This document shows, in pieces, positions 41,474 through 49,865 of a stretch of DNA of 64,000 bases. The stretch is from Deinococcus roseus (lineage in GTDB: Bacteria; Deinococcota; Deinococci; Deinococcales; Deinococcaceae), in the NCBI RefSeq assembly GCF_014646895.1, contig NZ_BMOD01000014.1, positions 62,001 through 126,000 on the forward strand. Reading direction: 5' to 3'. Within the stretch, counting starts at the first letter, position 1. The number at the start of each line of letters is the position of its first letter. The translations under genes and the position numbers were made by a program. The notes under the pieces were generated by a model, which saw only the letters and a list, made by a program, of their open reading frames with translations, ran no database searches and was not told the origin of the DNA.

Positions 41474-42862
41474 TCAAACAGCATCGTTGACCTCCGGCAC
41501 CCGCAAGGCCCTCAGGGCCTCCGGAAGATCCAACACAGCGTCCCCATGCTGCAGGTTGTGGGCCTGCAGGACTTCTTCCACAACCCGGCCTGCCCACCGC
41601 TGGTGGTCCAGCACGAAACCCAGCAGTTTTTCGAGGGTGCCTCGGTGCGTCTGGTACACCGGGCTGGATGGCTCACGGATCATTTTCTTGAATCCCTCCC
41701 AGAGGGTCAGGTCTCCGTACTCCTGCATGAACTTGTCGTGGGTGTGCTCCCAGAACAGCTGCAACCACTGCTGGTGCAATGCGGTCAGCAGGGATTGCAC
41801 CTGGCGTGCCCTGGCCTGTCTGCGCTCCCGCTCTTTTTGGGCTTCAAGCCGCTGCTCCTGCAGGGTGTGCAGGTGGCTTTCATGCAAGTCCAACACCCTT
41901 TCCCTGCACCGCCGCGTGAAACCAAAATGGTTTCGCTCCTCAGAATCTTCCCAGGGCAGCGTTTCGCCCTGCATGTCCCGGCTGTTGTGCCAATGGGTGA
42001 CCTGCACCCCACCACTGTCTTTGATGACCTTTGGGGTGGTTCTCAGCACGCATCGTTGCAGTTTTGTTGAAAAGCCATACCGCTTCAGGGTGTGATGGTA
42101 GACCCTGAATTTGTGCTCATCGAGGTCAAAGGTGACGGCCAGAATCCGGTGATCCTGTTCATAAGCGTCTTTTCTGGAGTGGTGCTGCATGAACAACTCC
42201 GTCAGTTGTCCGCCCAGCTGGGTGATTTCCATGTCGGTGAGGTGCTCATCGGCGCGCGCATAGAACTTCCAGCCTTTCAGGCGCTCGGTGCTGTACAGGG
42301 CATGCCAGCGGTGGTGGTTTTTGATCAGGGTCTTCCAGCGCAGGTCTTCTGTGACTTTCAAATGGCCATTGCGGAACGTCAGGGTCAGCACCCGCATGAA
42401 CACATGGTCGTCCAGGGTTTCTGGAACGTAGGCCACGTATTCGTCTCCCTTGCGGTGCGCCACCAGCACCGCCTCAGGGTGGGCTTCCAGCACCTGGGAC
42501 ACCAGGGCATCAAACACCCCGGAGGTCTGCTTGTGCTGCCGGTTCTGGTGCTCGGTCATCAGGAATTGCAGTTCTGCCATGCACTGCAAGAAGGCTTCGG
42601 ACCCGGTGCCTTGTTCCACCAGCGCCCGGTGAACTTTCTTTTTGAATTTGTAGCGTTCGATGCTGAGCGGGACGAGTTCTGCCGCCTGTTCCTCGCTGAG
42701 GTTCAGGGTCTGCATGGCCTGGGAGGCCAGCAGCCATTTGAATGGCTCTTCTTCGGCCTGTTCTTGTTTTTTCTGCTGGATCAGCGCTTTGAGCAGGGGG
42801 AACATGTCCAGGTAATTGTGGCGCTCGGTGCGCCTGTGCAGAAACCCCTGCAGTTTTTCCAC
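41474..42862 (-). CDS. Unknown 462-residue protein, possibly the C-terminal part of a larger protein
   Basis: It starts with GTG at 42862, 82 bp inside the 3' end of the upstream gene. The N-terminal residues (VEKLQGFLHRRTERHNYLDM) form natural protein sequence across the whole overlap, whereas the other frame does not. A single frame change near 42860 would join both into one protein of about 1000 residues. The middle has mixed domains and the C-terminal third is a charged helix (QEQRLEAQKERERRQARARQ). No motif is recognised. The downstream gap leads to the 40932 gene's promoter. Confidence 0.75.
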   Translation of the reverse strand: MEKLQGFLHRRTERHNYLDMFPLLKALIQQKKQEQAEEEPFKWLLASQAMQTLNLSEEQAAELVPLSIERYKFKKKVHRALVEQGTGSEAFLQCMAELQFLMTEHQNRQHKQTSGVFDALVSQVLEAHPEAVLVAHRKGDEYVAYVPETLDDHVFMRVLTLTFRNGHLKVTEDLRWKTLIKNHHRWHALYSTERLKGWKFYARADEHLTDMEITQLGGQLTELFMQHHSRKDAYEQDHRILAVTFDLDEHKFRVYHHTLKRYGFSTKLQRCVLRTTPKVIKDSGGVQVTHWHNSRDMQGETLPWEDSEERNHFGFTRRCRERVLDLHESHLHTLQEQRLEAQKERERRQARARQVQSLLTALHQQWLQLFWEHTHDKFMQEYGDLTLWEGFKKMIREPSSPVYQTHRGTLEKLLGFVLDHQRWAGRVVEEVLQAHNLQHGDAVLDLPEALRALRVPEVNDAV

Positions 42863-44424
42863 GGTGACTTCCCTTCCGGGTGATCAAAGGCCAGCACAAA
42901 AGTGTCGGTGGGCCGGATCCGGCAGGAGGCCCGGCGTTCGGCTTTCACGTATCCCTGGCCTGCCAGCCAGATGGGGTCTTTGCGTTCGTACAGGAACACC
43001 AGCTGGTTGCGGTCTCGACGGTCCAGGGTGTGCAGGGTGTAGGAGTCAGGGGATTCAGCCCGGTCCGGATGGAGGCGGGGGTGACGCCGGTCATGGTCGT
43101 CCCGCAGGCGAGAGAAGTTGTACCCGAAATTTCCCATGATGCGCCGTCCAGGTTCCAGGTCCTCGTTGATGCGGGCCTGGAAATCCTGGAAGCGTTCACT
43201 GCCGTCCAGCAAGCTGCGTTCTGCATCGGCAATGATCTCCACCAGGCCTTCTTGGTAGGCAGAGGGATCTGTGACCATCACGCCCTGATCTGGCAGGGGG
43301 TGGAACACCACGGTGCGGTCAATGAGCCCTTGCAAAATCAAGGCCACCCGCATGTAATCGCGTTGCCGTCTGTCGCGCTTCTTTTCGGCCTCCATGTAGT
43401 CCCTGCTGCCGGGCTCCATCTGGCGGTACTCGTTTTTGAAGTGATCGAACCTGCGGAACAAATCCAGGAACTCTGTGGCAGTGGGGGTGAGGGTCTGGTC
43501 TGCGAAGAAGTCCGTGCAAATGCGGTACACCCGGCTTCCATTGCGGATCAGGAAGTAGGTGCGTTTGTTGCCTTCGCGGGCTTTTTCGTGCAGGTAGCTG
43601 TCTTGGTGGTGTTTGTCTTTCCAGCGGGGCACCAGGGCCACCACCCCTTTCACTTCTGGCAGGATCTGCTGCAGGTGGCTGGGGTCTGCCTGGATCCACT
43701 GGTCGAAGTCTTCAACTGAAAGTGAATCAATTCCTCCTGTTTCTGCGGCCACTGCGGCCTCTTCATCCATGGCGAGCACCTGCTGGCGGATGCTGATGGG
43801 GGTGCTGGCTGGCGCGGGTGGGCCGTCGAGCAGCTGCACGATTTCCTCGTGGCGTCCGGTGTACAGTTCCACCGTCCACACGGCTTCCTCCAGTTTTGTG
43901 ACCATTTCGCGGATGGGCACCAGTGCGGCTTCTGCCTGGGCCATGCGTTGACGCATCAGGCCTTCCATGGTTTCTCTTTTGCGGCCCAGGTCTTCTTTGA
44001 GGCTTTCCACTTTTTGATTCACGGCCAGCAGGGTGCCTTTGGTGTTTTTGAGGGCATCCCGGGGAATGGGCAGGTGGTCGAGGCCTTCGCTCTGTCCCGT
44101 CTGGCGGTTGATGGACGGCTGGGCCTGGTGGAGTTGCTCACTGAGGGCCATGATCTCTCTGGTGGTGGTCTGGATGTCCTGAAGCAGCAGGTTTGTGTGC
44201 TGTGAAAGCTTTTCTTCTCCGTCTGGCAGGTGGTGAAACTGACCCTGGAAGTCCTCCAGGGTGTAGGTGTAGCTGCTTTTGAGGTGGTAGACCAGAACCT
44301 GTCCGTCTGCTCCGGGGCTGGCGTGGACCAGTGCACCTTTGGGCAGGTAAGGGTCACTGAACAGTTTCTCGTAGACACCGCTGGGCAATTCAGGGAGGGC
44401 TTGTGTGGGCAGGGTTGGGTGCAT
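42781..44424 (-). CDS. Unknown 547-residue protein, coiled-coil N-half
   Basis: Residues about 75-200 form a long coiled coil (QTTTREIMALSEQLHQAQ, NQKVESLKEDLGRKRETMEG). The C-terminal half contains TYFLIRNGSRVYRICTDFF, a strand-rich signature seen in conserved hypothetical proteins of plasmids and phages, and a basic helical part. The last 27 residues (after about position 520) are Cys/Thr/Ser-rich and look out of frame; see the overlapping gene. GAAGG precedes the ATG and shared promoter copy 4 lies 27 bp upstream. Function unknown. Confidence 0.75.
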   Translation of the reverse strand: MHPTLPTQALPELPSGVYEKLFSDPYLPKGALVHASPGADGQVLVYHLKSSYTYTLEDFQGQFHHLPDGEEKLSQHTNLLLQDIQTTTREIMALSEQLHQAQPSINRQTGQSEGLDHLPIPRDALKNTKGTLLAVNQKVESLKEDLGRKRETMEGLMRQRMAQAEAALVPIREMVTKLEEAVWTVELYTGRHEEIVQLLDGPPAPASTPISIRQQVLAMDEEAAVAAETGGIDSLSVEDFDQWIQADPSHLQQILPEVKGVVALVPRWKDKHHQDSYLHEKAREGNKRTYFLIRNGSRVYRICTDFFADQTLTPTATEFLDLFRRFDHFKNEYRQMEPGSRDYMEAEKKRDRRQRDYMRVALILQGLIDRTVVFHPLPDQGVMVTDPSAYQEGLVEIIADAERSLLDGSERFQDFQARINEDLEPGRRIMGNFGYNFSRLRDDHDRRHPRLHPDRAESPDSYTLHTLDRRDRNQLVFLYERKDPIWLAGQGYVKAERRASCRIRPTDTFVLAFDHPEGKSPWKNCRGFCTGAPSATITWTCSPCSKR

Positions 44425-44450
44425 GTTGACCTTCTTTCCAGGGCCTAATG

Positions 44451-44496
44451 TAAATTATCTATTTATTAGTATACATCATGCCTGACAGCGATTCAA
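44451..44496 (-). promoter_or_regulatory. Shared plasmid promoter-operator, copy 4
   Basis: TTGAAT, 17 bp, TATACT, then AATAAATAGATAATTTA on the minus strand. Confidence 0.82.
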
Positions 44497-44502
44497 TGCT
44501 TG

Positions 44503-44892
44503 CTAAACGCCCATTTCTTCCTGCAGCACCTGTTGCAAAGGCAGCTGTAAAGCCACCCAGCTGGCACCCCGGTGCTTCCCCCGGGCATCCCTGGAAAGCA
44601 CCACCCGTGAAAGGCGCTCCTGGTCTGCCGGATCCCCATAGCTGCGGGCATCGTACCGCTCAATGAAGACCGGTTTGGGCACCTGGAACATCAAATCCTT
44701 CAGCAACTCCACCACGGCGTCCGCAAGTTCTTCTGCAGCGTTGGTGACGCTCATGCCCGGATTGGAGAGCAATTCGGTCCACACCACCACCGCCCGCTGT
44801 TCCTTCACATACACCTCCAGATGGCAATGGGACACCTTCTGGGTGGAGGCGTAAAATTCGAAAGCTTCGATCAACACGTCAGGGTGAATCAT
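44503..44892 (-). CDS. Unknown 129-residue protein, last gene of four-gene operon
   Basis: Starts directly after the stop of the previous gene (TGA then ATG at 44892). It is acidic, mixed alpha/beta, with strands LEVYVKEQRAVVVWTEL and helix AAEELADAVVELLKDLM; no motif is recognised. It lies at the end of the operon 47024-44503, and the stop is 7 bp from the -35 box of shared promoter copy 4. Confidence 0.75.
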   Translation of the reverse strand: MIHPDVLIEAFEFYASTQKVSHCHLEVYVKEQRAVVVWTELLSNPGMSVTNAAEELADAVVELLKDLMFQVPKPVFIERYDARSYGDPADQERLSRVVLSRDARGKHRGASWVALQLPLQQVLQEEMGV

Positions 44893-45513
44893 TCAAAACT
44901 CCTTGTCATCATGCATTTGATCCGGCTGCACCACCGGGGTGTAACGGTAACCCCAGGCTCCATGTTGCAGGAGGTGTTTTTCCCGCTGCACCAATTGGGG
45001 GTACTTCTGGATCAGATCGGTGAGTTTCTTGCTGGGGGCTTCCACACCAACTTCACCCAACAGGGTTGCCGTCAAACCACCAGACGTCACGCACATGCGG
45101 TAAAACACGTCCCAAAGGTGGTCAGGCATGTCCCCCAGCAGCATGGGGGTCTTCTCTGCGGTGTATGCCAGGGCCACCCGGCAAGGCTGCCGGTTCCGGG
45201 CCATCTGCGTCAAGAAAGCCAGGTGCAGCGCTTCCAGCACCTTTGGCGATCCGTTCACGTACACCATGTTGAGGTGAGGCAAAGCCATTTGCAGGGCCGG
45301 GCCCCAGGCTGTGGCCACCGCAAGGGTGCAATTGTAGATGTCTTGCAGGTCCAGCAGCACCAGTTGGTGCCTCACTGGGAGGTGCTGGAGGGCCTGCAGC
45401 AACAGGGACGCCGCCGAACCAAACACCACCACGGGTGTTTCCGCCACAGGCAGACCCTGTTGGGCCAGCACCCCCAGCACCTTCACATGGCGCGTCAGCA
45501 CATCACTGGGCAT
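44893..45513 (-). CDS. Unknown 206-residue protein, third gene of operon
   Basis: The sequence alternates hydrophobic strands and helices in a Rossmann-like manner (TPVVVFGSAASLLLQALQHL, HQLVLLDLQDIYNCTLAVAT) but has no complete nucleotide-binding motif. AAAGGAAACC precedes the ATG. It follows the 45523 gene by 9 bp. A nucleotide- or cofactor-binding fold is possible. Function unknown. Confidence 0.75.
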   Translation of the reverse strand: MPSDVLTRHVKVLGVLAQQGLPVAETPVVVFGSAASLLLQALQHLPVRHQLVLLDLQDIYNCTLAVATAWGPALQMALPHLNMVYVNGSPKVLEALHLAFLTQMARNRQPCRVALAYTAEKTPMLLGDMPDHLWDVFYRMCVTSGGLTATLLGEVGVEAPSKKLTDLIQKYPQLVQREKHLLQHGAWGYRYTPVVQPDQMHDDKEF

Positions 45514-45522
45514 GGTTTCCTT

Positions 45523-46332
45523 TCATCCTTTGAGTGGCAGGGTCGGACAGGAGGCGAGCGTCTGCTGTCTTTCCACCTGCCGGTGTTTGAGCAGGCAGCG
45601 GAGGCTCACCTGGTGGGCCACCTGCACCACATCCAGGTTGTGGGCCAGGGCAAAATCCAGTGCCGCATCCCAGGCCTGCTTTTCGGTGACGGTGTGCTGC
45701 AGCAGTTTTTGAGCGAGTGGAATGGGCAGAAATCCCTGCCGGAGGTGCTGCAGGTCTTCTTGCGCATTCAATTTGACCAATCGGGCTGGGTTGAAGGGTT
45801 CTGTCGGGGTGTCCCTGATGCTCTCCCACCAGAAGTACCCCCGGAACTGCTGTTTTTCCAGGTCCATCACATCAAACATGTACCTGGGGAAAAACTGCAG
45901 GCAGTGGGCCTCCAGGGCTCCCAGGGTGGAGAAGGTGGGGGTGATGGGCACGTCTGTGTCTGCACCTTCGCTGTAACCCTGCAGTGCGATGACTTGCCAC
46001 CAGAGGGCCCGCCCTGACTCCACCCGGACTTCAAAGTGGGCCTGGAGTCGCACCGCGATGAATTCGGACACCGACTGGTTGGGAAGCACTTCTTGTTCGG
46101 CGAGCACCTGCCTGAGGCCATGCAGAATCTCTCTGGGGGTGCACCCCACACAGGTCAGCAGCAGCCGCTGGTGGCAGGAGTTGTGGACTTCCACCCGCAC
46201 CTGATGGAGGTGATCTGTGATGCAGATGTTGAGGCCCAGCAAGCTCACTTCGTAACACACCTCGCCCATCTGGCTGCCCATCAAGGCCAGGGTGAGGGGC
46301 TTTTCATGGCGCAACAGGAATTCGAAGCTCAT
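45523..46332 (-). CDS. Unknown 269-residue protein, second gene of operon
   Basis: It begins in a 4-nt overlap (ATGA) with the previous gene. The sequence is strand-rich in the first half (VCYEVSLLGLNICITDHLHQ, VRVEVHNSCHQRLLLTCVG) and helical later; no motif is recognised. There is no signal peptide. Tight coupling to the 46329 gene suggests that the two act together. Confidence 0.75.
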   Translation of the reverse strand: MSFEFLLRHEKPLTLALMGSQMGEVCYEVSLLGLNICITDHLHQVRVEVHNSCHQRLLLTCVGCTPREILHGLRQVLAEQEVLPNQSVSEFIAVRLQAHFEVRVESGRALWWQVIALQGYSEGADTDVPITPTFSTLGALEAHCLQFFPRYMFDVMDLEKQQFRGYFWWESIRDTPTEPFNPARLVKLNAQEDLQHLRQGFLPIPLAQKLLQHTVTEKQAWDAALDFALAHNLDVVQVAHQVSLRCLLKHRQVERQQTLASCPTLPLKG

Positions 46333-47024
46333 GGGACCACAGCCATGGTTGGAGCCACCGTGAGGAGGCCTCCGCTGGTGAGGTGCACCTGTGCTGCTTG
46401 CTGCAAGTCCATGATGGCTTCTTGCACAAACTGTTCACTGGTGGGGTAGTAATCCTGCCAGATGTGCTGATGGATCGTGTCAACATCCAGCGGGCCGGGT
46501 GCCTCAGAGAGCACCTGCAAGATGGCTTCGGTGAGTGAAACCTCCGGACGCTTGGGGGTGAGGGTCCAGAGGGCAGGGTCTCCTTCACTGTGCACATGGC
46601 CGAGTGTTCTGAGTTCCTGGAGGGTGGCTTCAAGGTCTCGCAGTCGAAATTTTTGCAGGCGCCTGCGCAGCCAGGAAAGCAGGATCTGGGTGGACTGCGG
46701 TTGCTCCTGGTGGTGAAGGGCGGTCACCACGGCTTCTCGTGGTTGCGGGCTGACGATGACCTGGAATTTTTTGGTGCTGCCGACTTCTCGGCGCACTTCT
46801 GCAAGGTCGTTTTGTTTTCCCAGGGTGTGCAAAACGTAGTCCCACAGTGCTGTTCGCGCCAGTCCCCGGGCGTCTTCTGCGGTGGCTGCGCCACGTTGAT
46901 GCAAAGGGCTGTGCTCAGGGTTTGTGGGCACAAGCGTGTAGCTGAATTCACCGGTGTGGTGTTGCCTCACGGTGAGGGTGGCGTACTGGCAGCTGAACTG
47001 GTGGGTGGTGTGGTTGAGTTTCAT
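46329..47024 (-). CDS. Unknown 231-residue protein with winged-helix-like parts, first gene of operon
   Basis: Two consecutive ATG codons exist (47027 and 47024); GGAGG-A spacing favours the second. The C-terminal half contains two HTH/winged-helix-like units (LRDLEATLQELRTLGHVHSE and SLTEAILQVLSEAPGPLDVD), as in restriction-associated or HARE-HTH proteins. That would fit a DNA-associated role. It heads a four-gene operon under shared promoter copy 5. Confidence 0.75.
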   Translation of the reverse strand: MKLNHTTHQFSCQYATLTVRQHHTGEFSYTLVPTNPEHSPLHQRGAATAEDARGLARTALWDYVLHTLGKQNDLAEVRREVGSTKKFQVIVSPQPREAVVTALHHQEQPQSTQILLSWLRRRLQKFRLRDLEATLQELRTLGHVHSEGDPALWTLTPKRPEVSLTEAILQVLSEAPGPLDVDTIHQHIWQDYYPTSEQFVQEAIMDLQQAAQVHLTSGGLLTVAPTMAVVP

Positions 47025-47042
47025 CATTCCTCCGATCGTTCT

Positions 47043-47088
47043 TAACTTATCTATTCATTAGTATACACCAGATGATGGATTGTGACAA
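47043..47088 (-). promoter_or_regulatory. Shared plasmid promoter-operator, copy 5
   Basis: TTGTCA, 17 bp, TATACT, then AATGAATAGATAAGTTA on the minus strand. Confidence 0.85.
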
Positions 47089-47159
47089 CTCCCCTTTTGC
47101 TGCACTGCTGCTCAAAAAAGCGAGGGACACCCCTCGCGCAGCCGAAATGCAAAAGCAGG

Positions 47160-47777
47160 TTAAGGCGCTTCCGCCTCCTCCTGCTGGAAACTCCACCTGA
47201 AATCACGACCCAGGCTTCCACCCATGGAAATGACCGAATTCAGAACCACGTCTCTTTCATCCTCCTCGTTTCCCGACACGAAAAGAAGGGTCTTGTAAAG
47301 GGACGCCGAATACAGCGGGAGGGTGACAAATTCTCCAGCAACACTGAGGATGATGTGGGCCTCCAGGGTGCCGTTCAAGCGAACCACACTCAGGTTGTTT
47401 TCTGCCACGCGCACCACATCAAAAACAATGTTGTAGAAAACCGAGCAGTTGCTGATGTTGTCTTTGAAGTCAAAATCATCATCAAAATGCACCAGAATTT
47501 GATCCGTGATGTGCTGCCCTGCACCGGTGTACGCATCTGCATCGGAAATCTGTCCAGATGCATGTTGAATCCTTGCTCTCTGAAAACACACATGCTCCTT
47601 GAAGTCCAGCACCAGGGCCAGGGGAGCAAAGCCGTCGACTTCGTAGTAAGGCTGTCCTGCATCAGTGAACCCTGAAGGGTTTTCTGGGTCCAATTCCAAC
47701 TGGGCCTGGGCCGCACCCACCAGTCCTGACGAAAAAACAAAGAGGCCAACCAAAAACCATTTTTTGAGGTGCAGCAT
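47160..47777 (-). CDS. Secreted protein of unknown function (205 residues)
   Basis: The ATG at 47777 gives a clear signal peptide (KKWFLVGLFVFSSGLVGAAQAQ); the frame is open upstream but reads as non-coding. The mature part is acidic and strand-rich with few cysteines (HVCFQRAR, NCSVFYN) and Asp-rich turns. No domain is recognised. It is a single-gene unit at the boundary between the plasmid-like and the more chromosome-like part of the window. Confidence 0.75.
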   Translation of the reverse strand: MLHLKKWFLVGLFVFSSGLVGAAQAQLELDPENPSGFTDAGQPYYEVDGFAPLALVLDFKEHVCFQRARIQHASGQISDADAYTGAGQHITDQILVHFDDDFDFKDNISNCSVFYNIVFDVVRVAENNLSVVRLNGTLEAHIILSVAGEFVTLPLYSASLYKTLLFVSGNEEDERDVVLNSVISMGGSLGRDFRWSFQQEEAEAP

Positions 47778-47925
47778 GATTAAAGTGTCCCACCTTCCAA
47801 CGTCACACACAGCTTTGCTTGCCGATTCATCTTGTTTACAGTAGCAGCTTTCAAGGTTCAGATTGGACTTTACAGGGTGCATTTTTCTTTGCCTGAAAGC
47901 CCAGACCCCGTGGGTCTCGCATCCC

Positions 47926-48321
47926 TCAACTGGTCGTGAAACCCCAACTTCCCGCTTCAAGGGGCTGCACGTCTGGAAGCAGCTGCAGCGTCTGCCTGAC
48001 CTTGGCTTTCCAGTGTGGATTGAGCTGGATTCGCGCTGGCGCACCTCTGCTGACCTGATCGTACAGGGCCTGCAAACTGGCCGTCCCTCCCAGTTCCATC
48101 AAGGCAAGTTTCACGATGTTCTTCCAGGTGCCAGAAGCCCGACCTTTCAGTTTTTCACCGATGTCTTTCAGTGCGGCCAGCATCACCACTCCACGCCTCT
48201 CCCAGATCAGGATGTATTCATGCTCGATGGCAGGGAGACGCATTCCACGGTAGGTTTTGTGGTCGCTGCGGCAGTGGTGTTGCGCCTTGATGAGCACCCC
48301 GGCCAGTTCCCTGGGCATCAT
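47926..48321 (-). pseudogene. Fragment of a DNA methyltransferase-like gene
   Basis: The 131-residue frame resembles the C-terminal end of adenine DNA methylases: VLIKAQHHCRS, then AIEHEYILIWERRG, then a helical C-terminal domain. The catalytic and SAM-binding parts are absent. Upstream the frame continues only to a TGA near 48365 and passes through a 19-bp repeat (48330-48348) also found in a broken gene at 59474. I therefore read it as a truncated remnant. It could still express a small protein from the ATG pair at 48321. Confidence 0.6.
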
Positions 48322-48329
48322 GCCAATCA

Positions 48330-48348
48330 GAGGGTAGGCAATGATTCG
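48330..48348 (+). repeat. 19-bp repeat, copy 1, at a gene break
   Basis: GAGGGTAGGCAATGATTCG followed by AGAAAA; identical 19 bp occur at 59474-59492, also where a gene is cut. Confidence 0.6.
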
Positions 48349-48470
48349 AGAAAAAATGTCTCAAATCTGAAAATGAAAGCGTCCTGCAGAAGATTTTCTT
48401 CGCTGATGTGCTTCCATCAGGGGTCAGGACAAGTTCTGGTTGAAGCTGAGACAAACATCCTGCTTGCCTC

Positions 48471-49574
48471 TCAGCGTCGCTTGAACCAGGCCCCCATTCT
48501 GCTGGCAACCACCACCACTGAGTTGTCTGGACTGAAAGCAATGGCCCCAGGTTGATTCCCCCACCAGGAATGCGCCCTGGGTGGATTCTGGGTTAAATCC
48601 CAGCGGTACACGCAGGTGTTCAAATCCAGCAGCCACGACCAGGGTCCACCCTCCCCCGAATGGATCACTCCCAGTTCCCTGCCATCTGGAGAGAGTTGCA
48701 TGTCCCTCACCCACTCCCGGCACCGCAGGTCTGGTGGTCGCAGGACATGCAGCAATTTCCTGTCTCTGGTGTCAAACACCCGGATTTCCCCCTCCAAACC
48801 ACAAAACACAGCATACCGTTCCTGCTGGACATTCAGTGCAGCACGAACCACCTCACGACAACCCGTGGGAAAAAAGGCTGAACGACCTGGGTGACCAGCG
48901 TTGAAAAAAGAAACCGGCACCCCCTTTGTTGAAGGCTCCCGGTGGAAGAACCGGGTCTTCTCACCTGGAAAATCCACCGTCAGGATTTTCCTGTCCGGGT
49001 CATAAGCAAAATCTTCCCCGTTGTACAGCAGGGGACGACCCTCTGCAGTGGAAAAGTCCTCCTCGGATCCCAGGGTCGCGCCATGCATGTCCACCAATTT
49101 GTAGTGGGGTTGCCAGCCAAAACCCATCATCTGCTGGTTGTCCTTGCTGAAATGAAAATGCTGGTAAAACGACCCCATGTAATCGTCATGCTTGTTTTCT
49201 GAGATCAGAACATGGTTTTTCAGGTCATGGATTTGAACTTCTTCCCAGGAACCCACAAGGAGTTTCTGACCGTCGGCACTGAAGCCCAGTGCCTCGTTGT
49301 AAAGTCCAACAAGCACCGGAGGAATCCCACTGACCAGCACCCCTGATGCCCAGTAGAGTTGGCCCAGATGGGGGATGAGCAGCATCAACCACCACCACTG
49401 CACAGGCCTGTTCATTTTCCTGTGCCGCACCCAGGATTCCAGAAAAAAGAAAATCGGCAAACACTGAACCGCCATCAGCACATAAATGTTTTGATGAAAA
49501 AAAGACCCGATCAGAAGTGCAATGAAAAACCCATATTTGAACCACGGGTACAGCTGAGTACGAAAAGGCTTCAT
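48471..49574 (-). CDS. Membrane-anchored beta-propeller-like (WD40-like) protein
   Basis: 367 residues: two to three N-terminal hydrophobic segments (about 12-45 and 58-95) followed by a domain with repeated propeller-blade signatures: LGFSADGQKLLVGSWEEVQIHDL, YAVFCGLEGEIRVFDTRDRK, MQLSPDGRELGVIHSG and IAFSPDNSVVVVASRM. Blades of this type bind partners; no enzyme motif is seen. The C-terminus ends in FKRR. It is a single-gene unit; the 48322-48470 gap beside it has no gene. Confidence 0.8.
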   Translation of the reverse strand: MKPFRTQLYPWFKYGFFIALLIGSFFHQNIYVLMAVQCLPIFFFLESWVRHRKMNRPVQWWWLMLLIPHLGQLYWASGVLVSGIPPVLVGLYNEALGFSADGQKLLVGSWEEVQIHDLKNHVLISENKHDDYMGSFYQHFHFSKDNQQMMGFGWQPHYKLVDMHGATLGSEEDFSTAEGRPLLYNGEDFAYDPDRKILTVDFPGEKTRFFHREPSTKGVPVSFFNAGHPGRSAFFPTGCREVVRAALNVQQERYAVFCGLEGEIRVFDTRDRKLLHVLRPPDLRCREWVRDMQLSPDGRELGVIHSGEGGPWSWLLDLNTCVYRWDLTQNPPRAHSWWGNQPGAIAFSPDNSVVVVASRMGAWFKRR

Positions 49575-49663
49575 GGCTTTAAGGTAACATCATGGGTTGC
49601 TGGGATGAACAGGTTCGCGATGAAGTCTATGGGTTTTCCTGCAAGAAACCGCAGGGAACATTC

Positions 49664-49692
49664 TTGTGGCACACCCAAAAATCAAGTATCCT
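49664..49692 (+). promoter_or_regulatory. Promoter of leader RNA copy 1
   Basis: TTGTGG (49664-49669) and TATCCT (49687-49692) are spaced by 17 bp; transcription would start about ten bases before the structured RNA. Confidence 0.55.
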
Positions 49693-49707
49693 GAAAACAG
49701 ACAATTT

Positions 49708-49777
49708 GCCGAAAGGCGGAGACCACGTCCACATGTGGCCCTGGCGGAGACTGATTCAAATCGGTCTTCGTCTTTTT
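49708..49777 (+). ncRNA. Structured leader RNA (riboswitch candidate), copy 1
   Basis: Hairpin GCC-GAAA-GGC, linker GGAGA, hairpin CCAC-N8-GTGG, linker CCTGG, then a 9-bp terminator stem CGGAGACTG/CGGTCTTCG followed by TCTTTTT. The same elements in the same order, with covarying stems, occur at 50435. It lies upstream of the small membrane protein at 49866. A terminator-type riboswitch is the simplest reading; the ligand is not known. Confidence 0.8.
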
Positions 49778-49865
49778 GCAGTCAAGAAGCACCCATGACC
49801 CCACCACCGCCCAGGCCCTACCCCTGAAATGGGGACCTGAGCCAAACAGAAAGGAACACCAGACC

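Noticed and set aside
41447..42883. Long plus-strand frames opposite the 41474 gene
   Set aside because: No promoter or ribosome site; composition is that of antisense frames, and the minus strand continues a regulated operon.
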